From: Clostridia bacterium
GTDB taxonomy: Bacteria > Bacillota > Clostridia > Oscillospirales > CAG-272
Direction of reading: 5' to 3'
DNA length: 63,466 nt
Assembly: GCA_017482055.1 (NCBI GenBank)
Contig: JAFUOH010000006.1
Location: 1-63,466 of the forward strand
Part shown: piece after piece, positions 60,321-63,466 of the stretch
How the letters are laid out: each line of letters starts with the position of its first letter
Position numbering within the stretch: the first letter of the stretch is position 1
The notes under the pieces: generated by a model
Told to the model about the DNA's origin: nothing
Database searches by the model: none
The model's input: only the letters and a program-made list of their open reading frames with translations
Translations under genes and position numbers: made by a program

Positions 60321-61430
60321 ATGGATATAACAAGAAGAAACAGCGCCCTTGATATAACCCGTATTGTCGCCGCGTTTTCGGTTATAGGAGTGCATTTTTT
60401 CCTGAACAGCGGATATTACAACACGCCGATGCTTGGCGGACGGATGCTTCTGCTGACAATACTGCGCACGGGCTTTATGATCTGTGTGCCGCTTTTTATC
60501 ATGCTGACCGGGTATCTTATGAGCCGCAAAGAGTGGTCGCTTAGATATTATCGGGGGATCGTAAAAACGCTTGCCGTCTATCTGCTTGCTTCGATAGTTT
60601 GCCTTGTATACAAAAATGTCATTCTGCAAGAGGGTATAACATTGCTCGGCGGTGCGGCGCATATACTTAACTATTCAGCCGCGCCATATGCGTGGTATAT
60701 CGAGATGTATATAGGGCTCTTTTTGCTCATCCCGTTTCTCAACGCCATGTGGCGCGGATTAGAAGAAAAAAGGGCAAGAGGTGCGCTTGTAATTACGCTT
60801 ATTTTTCTCAGCTCACTGCCGAGCGTTTTCAACATCTGGAATTTTCAGGTGGAGGGATGGATAAAAACCCCCTATCTTTCCACGGACTATATAAAGATAT
60901 TGCCCGAATGGTGGGTTATGATCTATCCGCTGACCTATTACTTCCTCGGCGCGTACTTGAAGGAGTACCCGATAAAGCTGAAAAAGCGGTTTAATCTGCC
61001 CCTTATTGTACTTTCGGTGATCGCGTTCGGTGCTTTCAACTATTACCGCAGCTGGGGCGGATACTTTGCATGGGGCGCGTACACGGACTGGTTCGGACTG
61101 CCCACGCTTGTTGTGACAGTGCTTGTTTTCGTGTTTTTAGTATACCACGACACTTCATGCTTTCCCGTGTGGTCAAAAAAGCTGCTTGCATGGGTGTCGG
61201 ACGCGTGTCTCGGAGCATATCTTGTGTCGTATATATTCGACGATATTATATACACAAGGCTTATCGCGGCAGTTCCCGATATGCTTGATCGTGGGTATTA
61301 TTTTGTTCCCGTAACGCTTGCGGTGTTTGCGCTGTCGGTGCTTACGGCTGTGGTACTGAATCTGATATACAGCGGTATCTGTGCAGTCGCGGCGCGTGTG
61401 GCGCGCGGTTTGCGTGGTGGCAAATCGTGA
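60321..61430 (+). CDS. Acyltransferase family 3 membrane protein
   Basis: 369 aa, about ten membrane helices. NSALDITRIVAAFSVIGVHFF places the conserved His of the acyltransferase_3 family, followed by PLFIMLTGYLMS. Family members O-acetylate cell-surface or secreted glycans (OafA, WecH, OatA without its SGNH domain). Target unknown. SD GGGAGG. It may be transcribed by read-through from aspS, since no separate promoter is seen. Confidence 0.87.
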   Translation: MDITRRNSALDITRIVAAFSVIGVHFFLNSGYYNTPMLGGRMLLLTILRTGFMICVPLFIMLTGYLMSRKEWSLRYYRGIVKTLAVYLLASIVCLVYKNVILQEGITLLGGAAHILNYSAAPYAWYIEMYIGLFLLIPFLNAMWRGLEEKRARGALVITLIFLSSLPSVFNIWNFQVEGWIKTPYLSTDYIKILPEWWVMIYPLTYYFLGAYLKEYPIKLKKRFNLPLIVLSVIAFGAFNYYRSWGGYFAWGAYTDWFGLPTLVVTVLVFVFLVYHDTSCFPVWSKKLLAWVSDACLGAYLVSYIFDDIIYTRLIAAVPDMLDRGYYFVPVTLAVFALSVLTAVVLNLIYSGICAVAARVARGLRGGKS

Positions 61431-61505
61431 ATTTCCGCTACGAAATTTTGGGACTGATGTTTGAATAAAGAACGCCTATGTGTAAATAATCTTTAAGCCA
61501 AGGTC

Positions 61506-61534
61506 TTGATTTATTAATCTTTTTGTGGTATACT
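61506..61534 (+). promoter_or_regulatory. Sigma-A-type promoter of smpB
   Basis: -35 TTGATT at 61506-61511, 17-base spacer, -10 TATACT at 61529-61534. Confidence 0.65.
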
Positions 61535-61566
61535 ATTATATACCGACTGTGAAAGGACGTGATGAC

Positions 61567-62046
61567 ATGGCGGATAATAAAAGCGGTACCAAGCTGATCG
61601 CTCCCAATAAAAAGGCACGCCATGATTATTTCGTCATGGAGACCTATGAGGCGGGTATTGAGCTGTTCGGTACGGAGGTCAAGAGTATCAGACGCGGACA
61701 GGTGAATCTGAAGGATTCATACTGCTTTGTTGAAAAAGGTGAGCTGTTTGTGTCGGGAATGCATATAAGCCCCTATGAGCAGGGAAACATTTTCAACAAG
61801 GATCCCATGCGCATACGCAGATTGCTTATGCATAAGAAGGAGATAAACAAGCTCCTCGGTCTTGTGACTCAGCAGGGACTTACACTTGTGCCGCTGTCCA
61901 TGTACTTCCGCGGCTCGCGAGTGAAGCTGGAGGTCGGGCTTTGTAAGGGCAAGAAGCTTTACGACAAGCGTGATACAGAGGCGAAGAAGCAGGCGGGAAG
62001 AGATATTGAACGAGCGATGAAGTCACGCGGTCACGACGATTATTAA
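61567..62046 (+). CDS. smpB: SsrA-binding protein SmpB
   Basis: 159 aa from ATG 61567 (AAAGGA upstream). NKKARHDYFVMETYEAGIELFGTEVKSIRRGQVNLKDSY and the C-terminal basic tail KKQAGRDIERAMKSR are diagnostic. Delivers tmRNA to stalled ribosomes. The tmRNA gene lies about 1 kb downstream on the same strand. Confidence 0.97.
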   Translation: MADNKSGTKLIAPNKKARHDYFVMETYEAGIELFGTEVKSIRRGQVNLKDSYCFVEKGELFVSGMHISPYEQGNIFNKDPMRIRRLLMHKKEINKLLGLVTQQGLTLVPLSMYFRGSRVKLEVGLCKGKKLYDKRDTEAKKQAGRDIERAMKSRGHDDY

Positions 62047-62057
62047 GGAGAATGCAG

Positions 62058-62173
62058 TCTGAAAATAATTTTCAGATCGGGTTTTGTGGATTCCTTTGCA
62101 CTTCGTGCAAGGATTTTGCTGCGCAAAACCATCCATAACTCCCCGGAAAGGAAGCTTTTGCCACGCAAAAGCT
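62058..62173 (+). repeat. Array of small hairpins before the nitroreductase gene
   Basis: Consecutive inverted repeats: TCTGAAAA/TTTTCAGA (62058-62076), CCTTTGCAC/GTGCAAGG (62093-62112), GGATTTTGC/GCAAAACCATCC (62111-62133), and the perfect AGCTTTTGC/GCAAAAGCT (62153-62173). The last ends directly at the ATG of the next gene. It looks like an interspersed repeat that has replaced the normal 5' region. Confidence 0.6.
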
Positions 62174-63091
62174 ATGATTATAAAAATGGAATTTAATGAG
62201 CTTTTATATAAACGCCGTTCTGTGAGAGCATTCACCGAAAGAGAGGTGACACGCGGCGAGATAGATACGCTGCTCGAAGCGGCAACGAGAGCGCCGAACG
62301 CCTGCAATATGCAGTCGTGGCATTTCTATGTGGTGACCGACGGTGAGGTTCGCGCAAAATTCGCGGACATCTGTGCAACTTGGGCGACGACAGCTCCGGT
62401 AATATTTGTGGTCTGCACAGACAATGAAGCGCTTGTGGGACGTTTCGGTGAGAGAGCTAAGCTGTTTACATATCAGGATACCGCACTCGCGGCGGAGAAT
62501 CTGCTGCTTGCGGCGGCTGATATGGGACTTAACGGATGTTTCATGGGAGCATTTGATGCAGGGAGGTGCCGTGCGCTTCTTAACATCCCGGAAAAGCATG
62601 AGATCGTGGCGCTTATACCTGTTGGCGAAGCACAGACCGAATCACCTCTGCGTGAGCGCAAGCCGATGAGCGACGTTGTGACGTATATCGGCGAGGCGGC
62701 ATCGACAGTGAGCGAAGCGAGAGACGATCGGTATGTACTGCGTGACACGATAATCAAGCATGCGCGGTTTGAGAACATCAACATGACCGGTGTGGAGTTT
62801 GACAATATCAAAATGGCGGATGGCTCATTCAACAATATCAACATGAGCGGAGTCAGCTTCAGTGATATCAATATGACGGGAGCAAAGTTCGGCGGTATGT
62901 GCATGAACAAGACCTCTTTCGGCTGTGTAGATATGAGGGAAGCTCGCTTTGACAATCCCGATCTTAGGGGCACAGAGTTCAGAAATTGCAATTTTAGCGA
63001 TGTAAAGCTTGACGGATGCGAGCTTAGCGGCATGACGATCGACGGTATAAATGTCGCCGAGGCGCTCGAATTCTACAGGAAAAACAAATAA
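62174..63091 (+). CDS. Nitroreductase fused to a pentapeptide-repeat domain
   Basis: 305 aa from ATG 62174, or 301 aa from ATG 62186 (MEFNELLYKRRSVRAFTERE, the usual family start). Neither has a good SD, because a hairpin array abuts the start. Residues 1-180 are a small FMN nitroreductase (RRSVRAF, APNACNMQSWHFYVV, LAAADMGLNGCFMG). Residues about 220-300 form a right-handed pentapeptide-repeat helix (ARFENINMTGVEFDNIKM ... FRNCNFSDVKLDGCELSGM). The fusion is unusual. Partner and substrate are unknown. Confidence 0.85.
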   Translation: MIIKMEFNELLYKRRSVRAFTEREVTRGEIDTLLEAATRAPNACNMQSWHFYVVTDGEVRAKFADICATWATTAPVIFVVCTDNEALVGRFGERAKLFTYQDTALAAENLLLAAADMGLNGCFMGAFDAGRCRALLNIPEKHEIVALIPVGEAQTESPLRERKPMSDVVTYIGEAASTVSEARDDRYVLRDTIIKHARFENINMTGVEFDNIKMADGSFNNINMSGVSFSDINMTGAKFGGMCMNKTSFGCVDMREARFDNPDLRGTEFRNCNFSDVKLDGCELSGMTIDGINVAEALEFYRKNK

Positions 63092-63119
63092 ACGATCGCC
63101 GCGTATGCGGCGAAGATAT

Positions 63120-63466
63120 GGGGGCGTAAAGGTTTCGACGGGGATTTTGACATACGGTAAGCGGGTAGAGACGCCTGATCTCTTTAAAATTGGCAATTTA
63201 AAATTAAACGCTAATAATACTGAATTAGCTGCTGCCTAAATGGCGGCTGTCCACCGGTTGAGTACTGCGGCTTCCGCTTGGGCATCATTCAGCAGTGAAC
63301 GTGAGCAGCCCTTTCGCACTTGAAGCTGCCATGCACTAAAGCGCTACCTCCTCGCGAGCCTGCCCATCGGCGCGCGCGGCAGGGAATCCCAATAGATTGG
63401 CTGCACCCGGAGAAAGCTGTATTGATGAGTTTTCGGACAGGGGTTCGATTCCCCTCGCCTCCACCA
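63120..63466 (+). ncRNA. ssrA: Transfer-messenger RNA
   Basis: It starts GGGGGCG and contains GTTTCGACGGGG of the tRNA-like 5' end. The 3' end GGTTCGATTCCCCTCGCCTCCACCA supplies the T arm, acceptor strand and encoded CCA. The tag frame is 63192-63239 (GGC resume codon to TAA), giving GNLKLNANNTELAAA. With SmpB it frees stalled ribosomes and marks nascent chains. The 3' end coincides with the window end. A hairpin CGCCGC/GCGGCG (63097-63112) lies just upstream; no separate promoter is evident. Confidence 0.95.

Noticed and set aside
1-63466. CRISPR arrays
   Set aside because: No series of regularly spaced identical repeats with unique spacers was seen; the only tandem repeat is the two-unit 21-bp operator.

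Overview
The window reads as chromosome of a low-to-mid GC, endospore-lineage Firmicute (class Clostridia, probably a gut anaerobe). The evidence is a Spo0A homologue, an oxygen-sensitive class III ribonucleotide reductase, a complete Rnf complex, an LTA-synthase-type sulfatase, ribosomal protein L27 with a cleavable N-terminus beside its protease Prp, AGGAGG-type ribosome binding sites, and many TTGACA/TATAAT promoters with 17-base spacers. I saw no tRNA or rRNA genes, CRISPR array, transposase or phage genes. The only structural RNA gene is tmRNA at the right edge.

Layout. 1-5.1 kb: a gene end, a stand-alone Spo0A DNA-binding-domain gene, a glycosidase-like gene, a DUF11 protein, and two more overlapping stand-alone Spo0A-domain genes. 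5.2-9.9 kb: cysK, a cation:proton antiporter and an LTA-synthase-like gene. 10-11.6 kb: a pseudouridine synthase and a phosphopantetheinyl transferase. 11.7-16.9 kb: rnfCDGEAB on the minus strand. 17.1-18.2 kb: lrgAB. 18.4-21.2 kb: nrdD-nrdG behind a paired NrdR box. 21.3-27.5 kb: a LacI-family repressor and a five-gene sugar operon (SDR, MDR dehydrogenase, split transketolase, TIM-barrel protein), with matching palindromic operators in front of both units. 27.6-31.3 kb: a glycerol-1-phosphate dehydrogenase between two AraC regulators. 31.4-36.8 kb: a minus-strand operon with creatinase-like, rhodopsin-transducer-like, creatininase-like, amidohydrolase and hexosaminidase-like proteins, under an AraC regulator and a 21-bp tandem repeat. 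37.9-42.1 kb: GH2 and GH38 glycosidases. 42.3-43.4 kb: rplU-prp-rpmA. 43.5-46.7 kb: a BlaR1/BlaI-type pair and an AraC regulator. 46.8-48.4 kb: a fourth stand-alone Spo0A-domain gene, then spo0A. 48.4-50.7 kb: tpiA and pgk. 50.9-58 kb: a YpsA/SLOG-like relic, uppP, a U32 protein, an FAD/Rieske oxidoreductase, nnrDE, mnmA and a DUF6514-like gene. 58-63.5 kb: aspS with an unusual leader, an acyltransferase, smpB, a nitroreductase/pentapeptide-repeat fusion and ssrA.

The most striking signal is a family of small proteins consisting of only the Spo0A C-terminal DNA-binding domain (four copies), plus a full-length Spo0A whose receiver domain has lost key phosphorylation-switch residues. Two of the stand-alone units carry the same 24-base upstream element, which contains a perfect Spo0A box. 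It has the same orientation and lies exactly 50 bases from the -35 box in both. This suggests a small regulatory network built on the Spo0A DNA-binding fold. All function calls rest on reading the sequence; no database search was run.
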